From: Lamellibrachia satsuma
Taxonomy: Eukaryota > Annelida > Polychaeta > Sabellida > Siboglinidae
Direction of reading: 5' to 3'
Assembly: GCA_033239005.1 (NCBI GenBank)
Contig: BSQZ01000029.1
Coordinates: 2,688,501 to 2,752,500 of the forward strand
Length of the DNA: 64,000 nt
The first letter of the stretch is position 1, and each line of letters begins with the position of its first letter. The position numbers were made by a program, and so were the translations under genes. The notes beneath the pieces were generated by a model. It searched no databases and was not told the origin of the DNA. It worked only from the letters and a program-made list of their open reading frames with translations. Of the stretch, positions 22,986 to 34,544 are shown piece by piece.

Positions 22986-25978
22986 ACAACTGTAACAAAC
23001 TAGTAGCTTGGTCAAATACAATTTTGATGTTTCCAATAAATTATTATGAATGAAGAGAAGATTGTATTTTGAAATTGTGAAATAAGAGAAACTGCAAAAA
23101 ATAGGTAAAAACATTACCTTCTAGATGGAGCCATGGTAAACCATATTTTACACTGTGGCATAGAACTTATTTTTGGAAATGTTTACAACTCAACCTGGAT
23201 CGCAGATTCTTTGACAGGCCTGTTAGAATTAATTAAATATTTCACAATGAAATATGGCAGAGATATCAGTTGTAGTAAAAATGTACTACACTTGAAATAT
23301 GAAAAAGTACCATTTTTTATAAATTCATAAAATAATTGGTTAGAGAAGTACTCAGGGAAAATGTCATTCTATTCCTCAGTGTAAGTGTTATCATAGTGAG
23401 CAGATGAAGAAATATCATTCTATTCCTCAGCGTGAGTTTTATCATAGTGAGCAGGTGAAGAAACGTGAATGCATTCATGGCTGTTATTAACCAAGTCATA
23501 GTTGCAGTTCTTGGCTATCTAGTAGATGAGGTTAGCCACCCAACCCCTCAAGCTGCTTGTGACTCCTAGCAGCTACAGTTATGCTGACCCCTGGTAACAG
23601 TATGTAGTGTGTGGTAGCTGCCATAGAAGAACAATTGCCAGACCTAGTGGCAAACTGATTAGAGAACAGACTGCAGCTAAGTGCTGAATTAAAGTGGCCA
23701 GTCTGTGTGGCTCTGTTGATTTAATGACCACTGCCAGAGACTGTAGACCGTCCCTCTGGAGGCACTGTGGCCCAAGAGCACTTGTTGCTGGCTGTTCTCT
23801 ACTTTCTCATTGATTTGCCCACTGTTACTTTTTCCACAGCTGTACACATATTTTAGTTCAACATTCCACAGTGTATGTCATGGGATTCTTTAACTAATAT
23901 ATTAGTACTGTGACACAATGTCTAAGATGCATTGGGTTCTCTTTTAGTGCATCTGTTTTGTTGCGCACACCGTTGTATGTTATGTGATTTCACTGTGACT
24001 GATTATATTGCTATTAGAATGCATAATGAAGTGGATTCATTATGCTAATGTCTGTTATTAATAATGTACATACAACTGATGTTATTCAGCAGTATGTAAT
24101 GCTAAAGCTGTTGCTATTGGTATGCATTACTACATTTTTAAGGTTGATTTTACTAGTTTTATGAGAATCCAGTCAAAACCTGATTTTTACTACCTAAAAA
24201 TTTATTTAGTCTTTTGCAGGTCTTTATGCAGGATAACATTTTTACCAGTCCTAACATTTGTCTGTGGACATTCAAGCATGCGTGCAACCTAGTCCGAATG
24301 CACTCGAGCGGCCACACAGTGTAATACTGCATATTAGAAATACTGTGTACAAATGTGACACACAGTAAAGCATAATGGTCATATAAATAATAGTAAACAG
24401 TTGTATAATCAATAATATTTGTTTAGTGATAACAACTATTGACAAGGTGATTTCTACAGTACGTTATTATGAAATGCACTGATTTTATGAAATTATGTAA
24501 ATGTAAAATTGTAAACAATCAAAAATAAAAGAAGTATATATCAATCATGCATATTTATAATATGCAGATATTATGCATAACACGTGTAAAAATGCATTAC
24601 CCACTGCTAGCAAGTGAAGTACACATGTGCCAATGCAAAACAATATGATGCATAGAATGTAAACAACGCCTTGGGTAATAATAAAAATACATGCTGAATA
24701 GTTAATTGAAGACAGCTATACAATAAATAAATAAATGCAATTAGCTAAAATGATCAGCAGTCATGGGATCAGCCTACAGTTACATTTCCCATTGGTGACC
24801 ATTTTGCGTGATTATAAGAAAACGGGACCATAAAAAATTCTTAAACTTCTTACCTGCCATTGTCATCATCTCATTGACATACTCTTTAAAATGGCTGAAA
24901 GTGTTTACCAATTTCTGCATGAATTGCTATGCACTCGTGCCTTGGGGTGAAAACATTGTCAAAAATTCTTCCACATTAAAATCATCTAAAAATCCAGTTA
25001 CACTGTCAACAGGTTCTACCAACAAACTTGGCAATGTCCCTGCTCAAAGGCACTTATGTAAGATGATATGAATTTTTTAAAACTTCCTATATCCAAACTT
25101 GCTATGCCGTATATTCGTGTGTAACACACCAGGAAATCTAACTGAGGCGTGATCCCTCATGGCAGAATAAGACATACACATAATGTGCTGTCACCTGGTG
25201 GCCAAAAGTAATATCTAGGTTATTTTGTCTGGTGTTACTTTTACCGGTAGACTTCCTGTCCAGACTTCAATACGCAGATATTGTTTCACTCCAATAAAAT
25301 TACGATCTTGCTTGGTGTAAGAGCAGGTCAAACAAGTGGGTGGGCTTGTTTCATCCTTATACACTGTATAAAAACATAGTACTGTATTGCTTTCACGCCG
25401 CTGGATCTACAGCCCATCAAATAGAATGATGGGACTGTCCTTGCACATCTCAAATTCTTGCCCATACAAAACGAACTTTACTTGTCCACTTGACGGGTGG
25501 ACAGGTCTCTGCATAAAGCTGACCTGTTGACATGTAATATCGACCCAGTGGGGCTTGAAACTTGGGGACCTGGAGCCACGGTTGTCTCAAGAGATGGACA
25601 CAGTCGTCAGGCAAACACTGTAAGGTCCGACTTGCAATAAAAATCGATTCATTTGGTGATTTTGCCAAGAGTATGCACTCTTATTAACCTGACTGTGTAT
25701 ATAACTTCTTACTATTCATGCACTACGGACGTGACCATCAGTGAACATGACTCACGAAGGGCTCAGTGAATGGAGGATGCTGTGGTGTGTGAAACTGTGG
25801 TCCTCTTTGAACTGCAACTGTCACAATGGCATATGGAAAAATATGGAAAAAAATTTATTGGTTCTTATATTTTGGGTAATTTATTAATACATGGGTGAAT
25901 TGGACAAGTGTATACATGGAGGCTTTGTTGTGCAACATGTATGATCTTCAATTTATCAAGTCCATTTGTGTGTTACAG
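22986..25978 (+). other. Intron stretch with one 63-bp duplication, otherwise unique
   Basis: A segment containing TCATTCTATTCCTCAG and ATCATAGTGAGCAG is present twice in tandem at 23350-23465. The rest, 3 kb, shows no element I recognise. It ends in GTGTGTTACAG, the acceptor of the next exon. Confidence 0.5.
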
Positions 25979-26063
25979 AGGAACTTATGCACAAGACTTT
26001 TAGTCAGTTTGGTCCAATCCAGGAGGTGCGAGTCTTCAAGGACAAAGGCTATGCATTCATCAG
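25979..26063 (+). CDS. TIA1: TIA1 exon E: RRM3 helix 1 to RNP1
   Basis: Completed by the G of exon D it encodes [20 protein letters not shown] and KDKGYAFIR. The RNP1 octamer KGYAFIRF is split by the intron after two bases of Arg. The donor is GTGAGA at 26064. Compared with vertebrate TIA1 (FSPFGQIMEIRVF, KGYSFVRF) every structural position is kept. Confidence 0.94.
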
Positions 26064-26595
26064 GTGAGATTTGCATGCCATTTGGAAATGGTGCATACCC
26101 AAGTACTTAAGCCAGTATTGAAGCTCTTCATATGGATGTCCCATTCCTTTTGTAATAATAATATGGAAAATGCAAAAAAAAGTGTTGGGCAATTTGTATA
26201 TAATGTAGAGAGCTGGAATAACTCCTATAATTGATTGTAGGGCCCTTGTTTTAAGGGCTGCTACATCTTTGTATGTTTCATCTCTAGGTTAACATGCTAG
26301 ATTAGTGACCCCAGGTTGTGGCAGTGACTCTTGACATTTCTGAGATGAATCGACCACATGTCAACTTGTCACATGGCATCTGGCATGCATTCATCTCTTG
26401 AACGCAATATGTTTTGGCTAGACTTGAGAGCTGTCTGTTTTCATGTAACTGCCATTGTGATTATGTGGTATTGTGGGACTTTATTTCAGGGTTTTAAGGA
26501 AACACCCCCAAGGAATTCTTAAAAATGTATTAACCAGATAGGCCGTGAATAAGTGATGGTTAAATATTGTATATGATGTGTTTGTATGTTGTCAG
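26064..26595 (+). other. 532-bp TIA1 intron
   Basis: Intron without inserted elements, ending TATGTTGTCAG. Confidence 0.7.
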
Positions 26596-26749
26596 GTTCG
26601 CATCAAAGGAAGCTGCCACACAGGCGATAGTTTCCGTACATGGTGCAGAAATCCTTGGTCATTCAGTGAAGTGCTCATGGGGCAAGGAATCAAGCGACCC
26701 CAGCCAGGGGGCGAGCTCTCCCCAGCAGGGTGCAGCATCACCTTCACAA
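26596..26749 (+). CDS. TIA1: TIA1 exon F: end of RRM3 and Ser/Gln linker
   Basis: It encodes the rest of RNP1 (R)F and [20 protein letters not shown], then [11 protein letters not shown], which matches the AIVSV..I.GH.VKC.WGKE(S) end of RRM3 in TIA1/TIAR. About 20 residues rich in Ser, Gln, Ala and Pro follow. The donor is GTGAGT at 26750 in phase 0. The Ser/Gln stretch replaces the vertebrate DMTKNFQQ-type segment. Confidence 0.94.
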
Positions 26750-27799
26750 GTGAGTACTTTGTAGGTTTGAGTAAATATCACCGCTGATTGACACACTTTG
26801 ACATCAGTCTCAAGCAAAACAATGATGCTAGAAGAAATCTTCTTGCCACTGCTACTGCAGTTTAAGAACAGTTTTATTTGCTAATTATTTACAAATACTA
26901 CTCCAATAATTCACCTGTGAATTTAGGTCACATATTAATGCAAAAAATGTATGATATACATATAGTATATGTTTATAGTGTTATGCAATGGACACAGACA
27001 AAATCCAACACACAGTATTTTGCCACATGCCTGCTTGCATCAAATGCCTAATTGAATTATAGCTAAATATCAGGCAGCTGAAAAGCCCCCAGGAGTCACT
27101 ATAATGGTTACTGGGTATGCTCTGGTAGTCGAGTGCCCTGCTAAATTTTACTATGTGTTCAATTAACAAGCATGTATTGATTGCCTCTAATTGGCTTTGA
27201 CTGTATTAGCACTTGGCATATATGGGCACTGTCTGCTCTAGATTAGTCCAATGACCAACCTTTGATGGCTGATGACAGATTTGGTTCAGTAAGGTAGACA
27301 GTGTCAAAGCCAGCAGAAGAAATGGTGATCAATTCTAAATGAATGACACTGTCACCAATCAGATAGCTAATGATTATGTCTACACTGCTGCAACCATGGG
27401 CTTAATCCAAGGACATGTGAACACCATGCTGGTGGTGACCACTTTCTAACCAATGGTGCCATCTAGTGGAAACAATAGAAGCAATTTCCTGTTTTAAGTT
27501 GTAAGATATGTGGCTAATAAGGAGCTGCTTCCACATTTGTTGCTCTTATTAATGTCAGCATGATGCCACAGCATGACATGACAAAGCATTGATCATATTT
27601 TCATGACTTTCAGAATTAGATCATCCAAAAAAACACCCATGCAAGCCCCTTGCTAGCGAGTTCATGGACTACCAATAAGCAGTCCACTAGCGACGAGTAT
27701 TACCAAAAAAAGCTGAAGAAGCCTTGGTTTAAGAATGATTTGTATTAAAATCACAAAAGCTACATAAATGAATTCACTGAATGTCCTGAAGTTGGCTTC
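26750..27799 (+). other. Intron stretch, no recognised element
   Basis: Start of the 2.0-kb intron 26750-28747. No repeat or coding signal. Confidence 0.5.
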
Positions 27800-28610
27800 T
27801 CCAATCAGTGGCCTATCTCCTACTGCCCATGCTCTTCTGAAGTCTCAAGTAGTTATACTCCAAACAGCCCAATCTTGAGATAATGCAGGAGTTTAGACCA
27901 ACAGCTTTTAGCGTCTCTCCCGAAAGACACGGGCAAAGTGGGGTGAACGAAATTGCCCAAGCTTGGAAATGGCGCAGGTGGAATCGAACCACAGTCCTCT
28001 CGATCGACAGGCGGGTGCTCTAACCACTCTTGCAGTGAGTGGTGTCCTGGCATTCCACCAGACAGATATCATCAGTGGTCCATCTCCTCCTACTGCCCAT
28101 GCTCTTGCAGTGAGTGGTGTCCTGGCATTCCACCAGACAGATATCATCAGTGGTCCATCTCCTACTGCCCAGGCTCTTGCAGTGAGTGGTGTCCTGGCAT
28201 TCCACCAGACAGATATCATCAGTGGTCCATCTCCTCCTACTGCCCATGCTCTTGCAGTGAGTGGTGTCCTGGCATTCCACCAGACAGATATCATCAGTGG
28301 TCCATCTCCTCCTACTGCCCATGCTCTTGCAGTGAGTGGTGTCCTGGCATTCCACCAGACAGATATCATCAGTGGTCCATCTCCTCCTACTGCCCAGGCT
28401 CTTGCAGTGAGTGGTGTCCTGGCATTCCACCAGACAGATATCATCAGTGGTCCATCTCCTCCTACTGCTCATGCTCTTGCAGTGAGTGGTGTCCTGGCAT
28501 TCCACCAGACAGATATCATCAGTGGTCCATCTCCTCCTACTGCCCAGGCTCTTGCAGCGAGTGGTGTCCTGGCATTCCACCAGACAGATATCAGTGGTCA
28601 TTTATCTATG
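27800..28610 (+). repeat. 75-bp minisatellite (about 8 units plus a partial one), split by a SINE
   Basis: The unit is CTTGCAGTGAGTGGTGTCCT, then GGCATTCCACCAGACAGATA, TCATCAGTGGTCCATCTCCT and CCTACTGCCCATGCT. GCAGTGAGTGG occurs at 28032, 28107 and 28179 and then every 75 bp. The upstream piece at 27805-27835 (ATCAGTGGCCTATCTCCTAC and on) is the end of one more unit, separated from the array by the SINE at 27836-28026. Every unit is open in several frames; these frames are not genes. Confidence 0.93.
27836..28026 (-). mobile_element. tRNA-derived SINE
   Basis: Read on the minus strand the head contains AGTGGTTAGAGCACCCGCCT (A-box region) and GTGGTTCGATTCCACCTGCG (B-box and TpsiC arm), about 33 bp apart, the internal RNA polymerase III promoter of a tRNA. 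The body carries TTTCGGGAGAGACGCTAAA, similar to a motif common in animal SINE bodies. The anticodon arm does not pair well and there is no acceptor-stem partner, so it is a SINE head and not a tRNA gene. It split a 75-bp minisatellite unit, with CTCTT on both sides as possible target duplication. Confidence 0.75.
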
Positions 28611-28747
28611 TTCTTACCTCATGCATTTCATGTATGAATTTTGGTCCAGTGAGTTTATGGTTAAGGATTTAGGATACATTATGGCCTTTTTAAACAACTG
28701 CTGTATAATCCACGAAGTGTGAACTATGTTTCTTTTGTTGTTTTCAG
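28611..28747 (+). other. End of the TIA1 intron before exon G
   Basis: Unique sequence ending TTTTGTTGTTTTCAG, a strong pyrimidine-rich acceptor. Confidence 0.7.
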
Positions 28748-28884
28748 TTTGCCAATCAGGCATATGGACAGGCCTACTATAACCAAATGGGTTACTGGGG
28801 ATATCCCCCAGGCTACCAGCAGATGCAGCCAGGCGGATATGGCATGCCTTACATGCAGCACGGCTACGGCTACGGAGGATATGG
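28748..28884 (+). CDS. TIA1: TIA1 exon G: C-terminal prion-like tail
   Basis: It encodes FANQAYGQAYYNQMGYWGYP, PGYQQMQPGGYGMPYMQHGY and GYGGYG, a Gln/Tyr/Gly/Met-rich tail of about 45 residues. It corresponds to the low-complexity domain that drives TIA1 into stress granules, but it is shorter than the roughly 90 residues of the vertebrate protein. The end is ambiguous. GTAGGT at 28885 is a good donor, giving Gly by joining to 30591 and then Phe-stop. Without splicing, TAT-GGG-TAG gives a stop at 28886-28888. Either way the protein ends within two residues. Confidence 0.9.
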
Positions 28885-29024
28885 GTAGGTTGTGCTACCA
28901 GGTGCTGTACATGATATTGTCAGAGATGTAACATTTCATCAGGAATGTGCGATTATGTGTGCTCAGAGACTTCTGCTTCTTTTTGTGCTTTCCATTGTTT
29001 AGTTCATAACAATATTGATATTTC
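28885..29024 (+). other. Last TIA1 intron (or 3'UTR) before the hAT-like insertion
   Basis: Unique sequence. If the stop at 28886-28888 is used without splicing, this is 3' untranslated sequence. Confidence 0.5.
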
Positions 29025-30478
29025 CAGAGTTGGCATGTAACGAAGTAAAAGTACTTCGTTACAATACTTGAGTAGTTATTTCAAGTAATTGGCTTGTAAC
29101 AAAGTAGAATTTTGACTAAATGCTTTTACTTGTAACGAAGTAGTTTTATCTAAAGTAACGCGATTTTTTACTCCGTTACTTTTATTTACTTCACAATATA
29201 TTTTCGTTACATTTTTTGTGAAACCGCTGCTGCCGGCGACATTTCAAAAACTGTTCATAGTCGCCAGGCCAAAAGCTATTAATATCATTCAATCGCATGC
29301 CAGTTCGCGATCATATTTGCATGCATACCTCTCTTCGGGAAATCGACGCAACCACTGTTTTATATCTACGTCAATAAACGAAGTCTGCCAAATATTGGCA
29401 TAGGTCAGGTCAAGGCCGTTGACATGAAATGTAACTTCGAGCACACAACGCTTGAACGCCATCTCAAACCACGATGCAAATGTCTCCGTTGCACCATATA
29501 AACTACTAATCAGTAAGGTTCCAATACGTATTATAAATATTAAAATTAGCAATTTCTACAATGTATTGATAATCCCCATACACTGACACAATTCTGATAT
29601 TCGTGAGCAAACGCGCATCGTGGATCTAAAACGAGAACCGATTTTCGCCCATTGGCATTGTCAGCAACGGCTTTACCGGCTTACGCCAGCATTAAACAGC
29701 ACTTTCACGAATAAAATTCATATTGAGATGTTTAATAAATTCATAATAATGATTACTCACCAGAACTAAACAGTAAAGAATTGATACTCTGCCATTTGGC
29801 AGCATCCTTTTCCAGCAATGGCTTATTCAAGCTGACCCATAAATAATATCAAGGACAGGGACAGGGGCACTGGTCTGTCTTCTGATCAATTCTAGCCCCA
29901 GCTGGTATCAGGTAACCAACACAGGCAGCTGCTAAAGCGTGTTGTTTCAATGTTTGTGTGAGCTGATAAGACATGTCTGGGAAGACATGAGAAGGTGGGG
30001 GATCACAAGCCAGATCAGATGGCTTGATCAGCTAGGCATCAAATGTCTTTGTTAATTTTACTATGGGCAGTGCTAGGTTGTATTACCTCTGACCAGTTTC
30101 CCTGAGAGGCTACTACTAGTACTGGACTGACCCTCTACCTACTCAGATACAATCACACCTGCCTATACATATCCTATTGTACAATCTAGCTCCTCCGATA
30201 CCCCAGTGGAAAAGGTCGATAAAAAGACAGATTGTGCCTCATCATTAATTAAGTTCTGTATGTAACTGAATTTATTTGATGTTGTGAGCTTTCATTAAAG
30301 ATAATGTAATTTTTCAAAATACTTTTTACTTTTACTTCAAGTACTTTTGAAAAGTACTTTTACTTTTTACTCAAGTAGTTTATTTTACCAGCTACTTTTA
30401 CTTTTACTCAAGTAGTTTCAAAGTGAATTACTCTTACTTTTACTCAAGTACAAAATAAAAGTAATTCAGTCAACCCTG
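29025..30478 (+). mobile_element. Non-autonomous hAT-like element with perfect 8-bp target duplication
   Basis: The left end is CAGAGTTGGCATGTAACGAA and the right end is the complement of CAGGGTTGACTGAATTACTT. GATATTTC flanks both sides (29017-29024 and 30479-30486), an exact 8-bp duplication. Subterminal regions are rich in ACTTTTACTTGAGTA-like repeats on the right and GTAACGAAGTA on the left, as in many animal hAT elements. 29040-29065 is an inverted repeat (GTAACGAAGTA / TACTTCGTTAC). Length is 1454 bp with no transposase frame. It lies in the last intron of TIA1. Confidence 0.87.
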
Positions 30479-30590
30479 GATATTTCTTTATTTGTGGTGA
30501 AGTAAGATACATGTGAAAAAACCTGAAAACAGACAGGTATGCCCTTGCCCACCCACAAGTTTGACAGTGCCTTTATGTTTGTGCTTTCAG

Positions 30591-30830
30591 TTTCTAACTT
30601 GCTCAACAAAAATACTATGCTGCTGAGATGTCCTCTGCGGAGGTGCCTGGATATTCTGGAAGGATGTTACTGCCGGCAACTTGTCAAGCGATGTACAACA
30701 TAACCACCCAATGAGTGGTGCATATTGAACATCTCTTCTGAGATGGTAGCACTGTCTCCAGCAGCAGCAGCAAAGTTTGCTGGTGGTTTGATTGGTTGGC
30801 GGGTCAATAAAATGTAATTACAAACATATG
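30591..30830 (+). other. TIA1: Probable last TIA1 exon: Phe codon, stop and proximal 3'UTR
   Basis: The acceptor TGTGCTTTCAG ends at 30590. Joined to exon G the sequence reads GGT-TTC-TAA (Gly-Phe-stop, stop at 30595-30597). A polyadenylation signal AATAAA at 30806-30811 would end a 3'UTR of about 220 nt. Further AATAAA hexamers at 31655 and 32276 could give longer forms. The exon is inferred from splice signals and phase only. Confidence 0.6.
30806..30811 (+). terminator. Proximal poly(A) signal AATAAA of TIA1
   Basis: Canonical hexamer about 210 nt after the predicted stop codon. T/G-rich sequence follows at 30880-30970. Confidence 0.5.
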
Positions 30831-32300
30831 ATAATGATGATGATAAACATAATCACTATGTAAACTTGTACATACATGTAAGTTGTGAGTGGTCTGTCAA
30901 GTGTTACTACTATAAATACAAGTGTATGTGTGTATCTACAGAAATCCTTTTGTAAGATGTATCCTCTCGGTGTTGTTTTTGTGTGTACTGTTGCAACAAC
31001 AGCATCATGTAGTTGAAACTATGTTGCCATTTGGTTTGCCTACACACCCATCATGGTTGGTTGTCAAGTCGTGTTCGTTGGAGTTACATAGATGTTTTGT
31101 AGACTTCACTGGGTGGATTTGTAAACTGTCAATGTTACTCTTAGCGTGAACCACTTGCAGACTAAGCTGCTTCCATGATTAGAACTTGTAAACAATTCCT
31201 CTCAGTTTGCACAATTTACTTTAATGATGTCCATCTGGTTTTGCTACGTTAATTTTGTTCATGTGTATGTTCTGGATTTAACAATATTTAAATCACGTAG
31301 AAATGTAGTGTACACATGACTATATATATATATATATATATATATACACGCATATGAACAAAGTACATCAGTTCATTGTAATCTCCACTATCTGAAATAC
31401 ACACTGTGTGGGATCATTTCTTGTGCACTGCAAAACTTCCTGTCATTTATTTTGGATAACGGCAAGTTCACAGGCATTCCTGTCCACAGCAGCATCTCCT
31501 AGCATTTGTATATTTATAGAGTTGCGGACAACTCTGATTGACCCTGTGTTCCCTGTAAGGTATGATCTCGTATTATCTGACAGCATGAATCATTTTATTG
31601 AATTGACTATTACATTAATATTTCATTACAATATATTTATCATAAAATGGAGTAAATAAATTTCTGGTTGAGGTTGCATCACTCCATTTGCACATGGGCA
31701 CCTGTAGTTTTGCAGAGATGGCAAGAAGCTGTGGAACTCCGGTCTAATGCAGGTGTGGCAACATCTAACTATTTATTCAAACTTCTGCAATCCATTTCTG
31801 TTTATGGTAAAAGTTGGACGAGTCACACTGACATAATTCTGTTCATCTGTCTTGTAAAATTACTGCTCTGAATGCATATGGTTCCTGTGTGAGCTGATTG
31901 ATTTACTGTTTGCAGCTCACAACTATTTGTGAAGTCACCAATGGTGTTTGCATTATTGTATGGCACCAATGTTATATCTTGCTGCAGAAACAACAATGGT
32001 GTCGTTAAATAAGTTCTGTAGGCATGCTCCAATTAAGCAGTTGTAGGCAAAGGCAGTTGTGTATGTTGATCAGCGAAGTATTTTGTGGAATGCTAGCAGT
32101 CTTTCGTCTTCATCACTGCCGTATACCGCCAGAACAACATAGGTTAGAACCCATTCAAAAGGGAATATTGGTGACGGTTCTGTAGCAATTTAGGAATTTC
32201 ATTTAGAAAAACTGACATCAGCCCTAAGAGATTGTATTTTATTGGTCCACTCTTGTACAGGTGAGATTCCATAGCAATAAAGTTAACTGGATTTATACAA
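30831..32300 (+). other. Possible extended TIA1 3'UTR and flank
   Basis: AT-rich, with AATAAA at 31655-31660 and 32276-32281 and a (TA)n run at 31321-31345. No gene-like frame is seen. Transcript data would be needed to place the true end. Confidence 0.4.
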
Positions 32301-33229
32301 GATTGTTTTTACTTGTGTTGACCATATTTGAAAAAAATATATTAGACTAAGTAAGCACTATGAAACAATGAACATTCTAAATAAGTATTCTTTCGAATTT
32401 CAGACACTAAGATATTAACTTGTAAATATTACTATTGAGCTTGTATCAAACATCTTACAAACCGATTGCACATTTGTTATATTGATGTTGAATAGCGATT
32501 ATTTGTTAGTGGTAATATTTTAACAAACAAGAAAACTACCTTCCAGCAATCGAAGGAAGGACGCGCGTCAAAACATGTTATCGGTGCGACACTGGTGATG
32601 ACTTACGCTCGTGCCTGGGTGACACTCTGCTGTACGTATTTAATGTGTTTTTCCGATGCCTGTTTTGCGATTCATGTTGCTTCCGTTCTTTCTTCTGACT
32701 CTTTTTCTTATGTTTCGTTTTTCGTGTTATTTTCCTGTCAACACCAAAGTGAAATTGTCAGTTCTTTGGAGTCTGTCTTTAACTGTCCTCGTTCGGATAC
32801 AAGTTTCATAATCCTAACTGCTGGATAACAAATTAACACAGGTTGTAGTCACCATTCCTTATGTCCACCCACCCACCCTGCTAATACGTTGTTTTACACC
32901 TTCCCTGTAGTGTGCATTATCATACGAAGTGATATTTTGCACAATCGTGTAGTGGATTTGGTACAGATTCCTCAGAACAAACGGTGCTGTTTGCACAAAT
33001 GTGCTGGTTGGTGTCATTATTTACAGGTGCTATGTACACGTATGGGAAGCAGCTTGCTGTTCTTAAATGCCTCCACTGTCTGGGCTGATGTGGATGACAT
33101 GGGTAAGTGATTCCACATCCTGGCTATTTCAGGGAAAATAAAAATGTCAAGATGTTCGTTCTGCAGAATGAAATTAAATTGGGATGGTCAGTATTCCATG
33201 TGTCGCTTTATACAGCATGATATTATAGA
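32301..33229. other. Intergenic, nothing recognised
   Basis: The 77-codon frame 32595-32828 has a hydrophobic run but no family features and no splice context. No repeats. Confidence 0.4.
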
Positions 33230-33740
33230 TTTTCGCCTGTACTCGATGCTCTGCTAAAGACTCCCAGCCGAGGGTCTGCAACATGGATGTTACCCCACTA
33301 TCACGGCAAGTCTTGGAAAACAAACAGGACTGATCTGCTCTGGACTTGTTCTATACAGTTAATATCATTCTGTGTGTGATGATCCCAGACAAACGACCTG
33401 TACCCCACAATGAGGCGGACTACGATAGTGTAGCATTGTGCTCTGGTCTTCCTTGGACAGGCTGTCATATTTCTTTGTAGAAAAGCCCCTGTGTTGTCTG
33501 TTTTGCGCGCGGTAGCAGCTATGTGCGACGACCAACTCGGCTTGTTGTGCATGTATACTTCAAGGTATTTCGCTTGATCCACCTGCTGGAGGTCATGTCC
33601 ATGGGTTGTGTATTGTGATACGATGACATTCCGTTTATTGGTGATGCGCAGCAGCTGGCATTTGTCTGGATGGAATTGCATCAGCCGCCTCCCTCCCAGT
33701 GTAGTTTGTCCAGCAGTATTACGTCGATTTACAGTTTGTT
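33230..33740 (-). pseudogene. Non-LTR retrotransposon RT C-terminal fragment (second family)
   Basis: On the minus strand 33681-33301 reads MQFHPDKCQLLRITNKRN, then HGHDLQQVDQAKYLEVYM, SWSSHIAATARKTDN, GAFLQRNM and QNDINCIEQVQSRSV. This is the C-terminal part after the RT catalytic boxes (FHPxKC, AKYLGV). Upstream sequence in another frame (about 33735-33690) continues the same domain, so a frameshift is present. The family differs from the CR1-like copies elsewhere. No 5' part or tail is identifiable. Confidence 0.78.
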
Positions 33741-34544
33741 CTCCATGCCTTGGGCTACATCCTGGACTGTGATTATTATTTGCTTCTCACAGGATATGCG
33801 ATGACTCCGTGCAGTCATTGTCGTTAGGGTTAATTACGAAATATTTGGATTTATTAACATCAACGTAAATGACGCTGTGTTCGCTGCAGCACGCGCATGC
33901 CTTCTATTTCGAAACACTGATGAATTTAACATTACATTTACCATAAATAGTGCATTGTACCAACGTTTAAAAAAATTACACACAAAACCATGCTAATACT
34001 AACGAGAATATGTGACGAATCCAAAAACGGTAACAGTAATGCACATTATTAACAATTATTTGTTTTTCCACTTCTAAAAATGCCTGGTACACTTTCAATT
34101 GTTTTGACCCGTATACAAGATGATGCACGCACGCAAACTGTGAAACCAGGTCCAATTGATTGCACTCCATAATAATGTATTACCTAGCCTTTCATTGGAT
34201 TTGCTTCAACGTGTCTTATTAAATGCGGGTCCCAAACTGCGCAACCATGTCCTACAACAGGGCGAATAATCGTGTACTCTTATTCTTTGAATACACCAGG
34301 AGGACAATATTTCAGATTCCTCCGTAAGATCGGTAGAGTAGCATTGGCTTTCTAACATGCCGTGCTCGATGAGAGCGAGGCTAAGGTTTAATCCAATGTT
34401 CCGTCAAAGACGTGTGGTGTGAATAGCTATATTAAAACAGTTTCCAATTATGACGAACTGATTTTTAACCAGTGTGTTTTGACAAGTCGGCAAGATGCTG
34501 GTGAATGCGACTTAATGCTAGGCGTACATTGCTAAACTTAACAA
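33741..34544. other. Intergenic, nothing recognised
   Basis: No repeats or coding signal. A 64-codon minus frame at 33976-34170 is unremarkable. Confidence 0.4.

Larger units (their letters stand above)
1950..30830 (+). other. TIA1: TIA1/TIAR-family RNA-binding protein gene (3' part: RRM2, RRM3, C-terminal tail)
   Basis: Eight exon pieces, all with GT/AG borders and matching phases, spell a continuous protein of about 245 residues. RRM2 has RNP2 IFVGDL and RNP1 KGYGFVSF. A linker ends [16 protein letters not shown]3 has RNP2 VYCGGI and RNP1 KGYAFIRF, followed by VKCSWGKES and a Tyr/Gly/Gln/Met-rich tail. This order and the linker are diagnostic of TIA1/TIAR (nucleolysin) proteins. These bind U-rich RNA, help U1 snRNP at weak 5' splice sites, repress translation and nucleate stress granules. 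RRM1 and the promoter lie to the left. The visible gene covers about 29 kb for about 0.7 kb of coding sequence. Whether this is the single invertebrate gene or one of two paralogs cannot be told. No inactivating change is seen. Confidence 0.93.

Noticed and set aside
22147..23114. Three overlapping Cys/Leu-rich minus-strand frames of 257-308 codons
   Set aside because: Artefacts of the 25-bp minisatellite; all three minus frames are open with the same residue pattern.
27960..28030. Functional tRNA gene
   Set aside because: The A and B boxes are present, but the anticodon arm and acceptor stem do not pair and the sequence continues into a SINE body.
27908..28672. Long frames on both strands with a WCPGIPPDRYHQWSIS-type repeat
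   Set aside because: They come from the 75-bp minisatellite within a TIA1 intron. No conserved protein repeat is known to me with this sequence.
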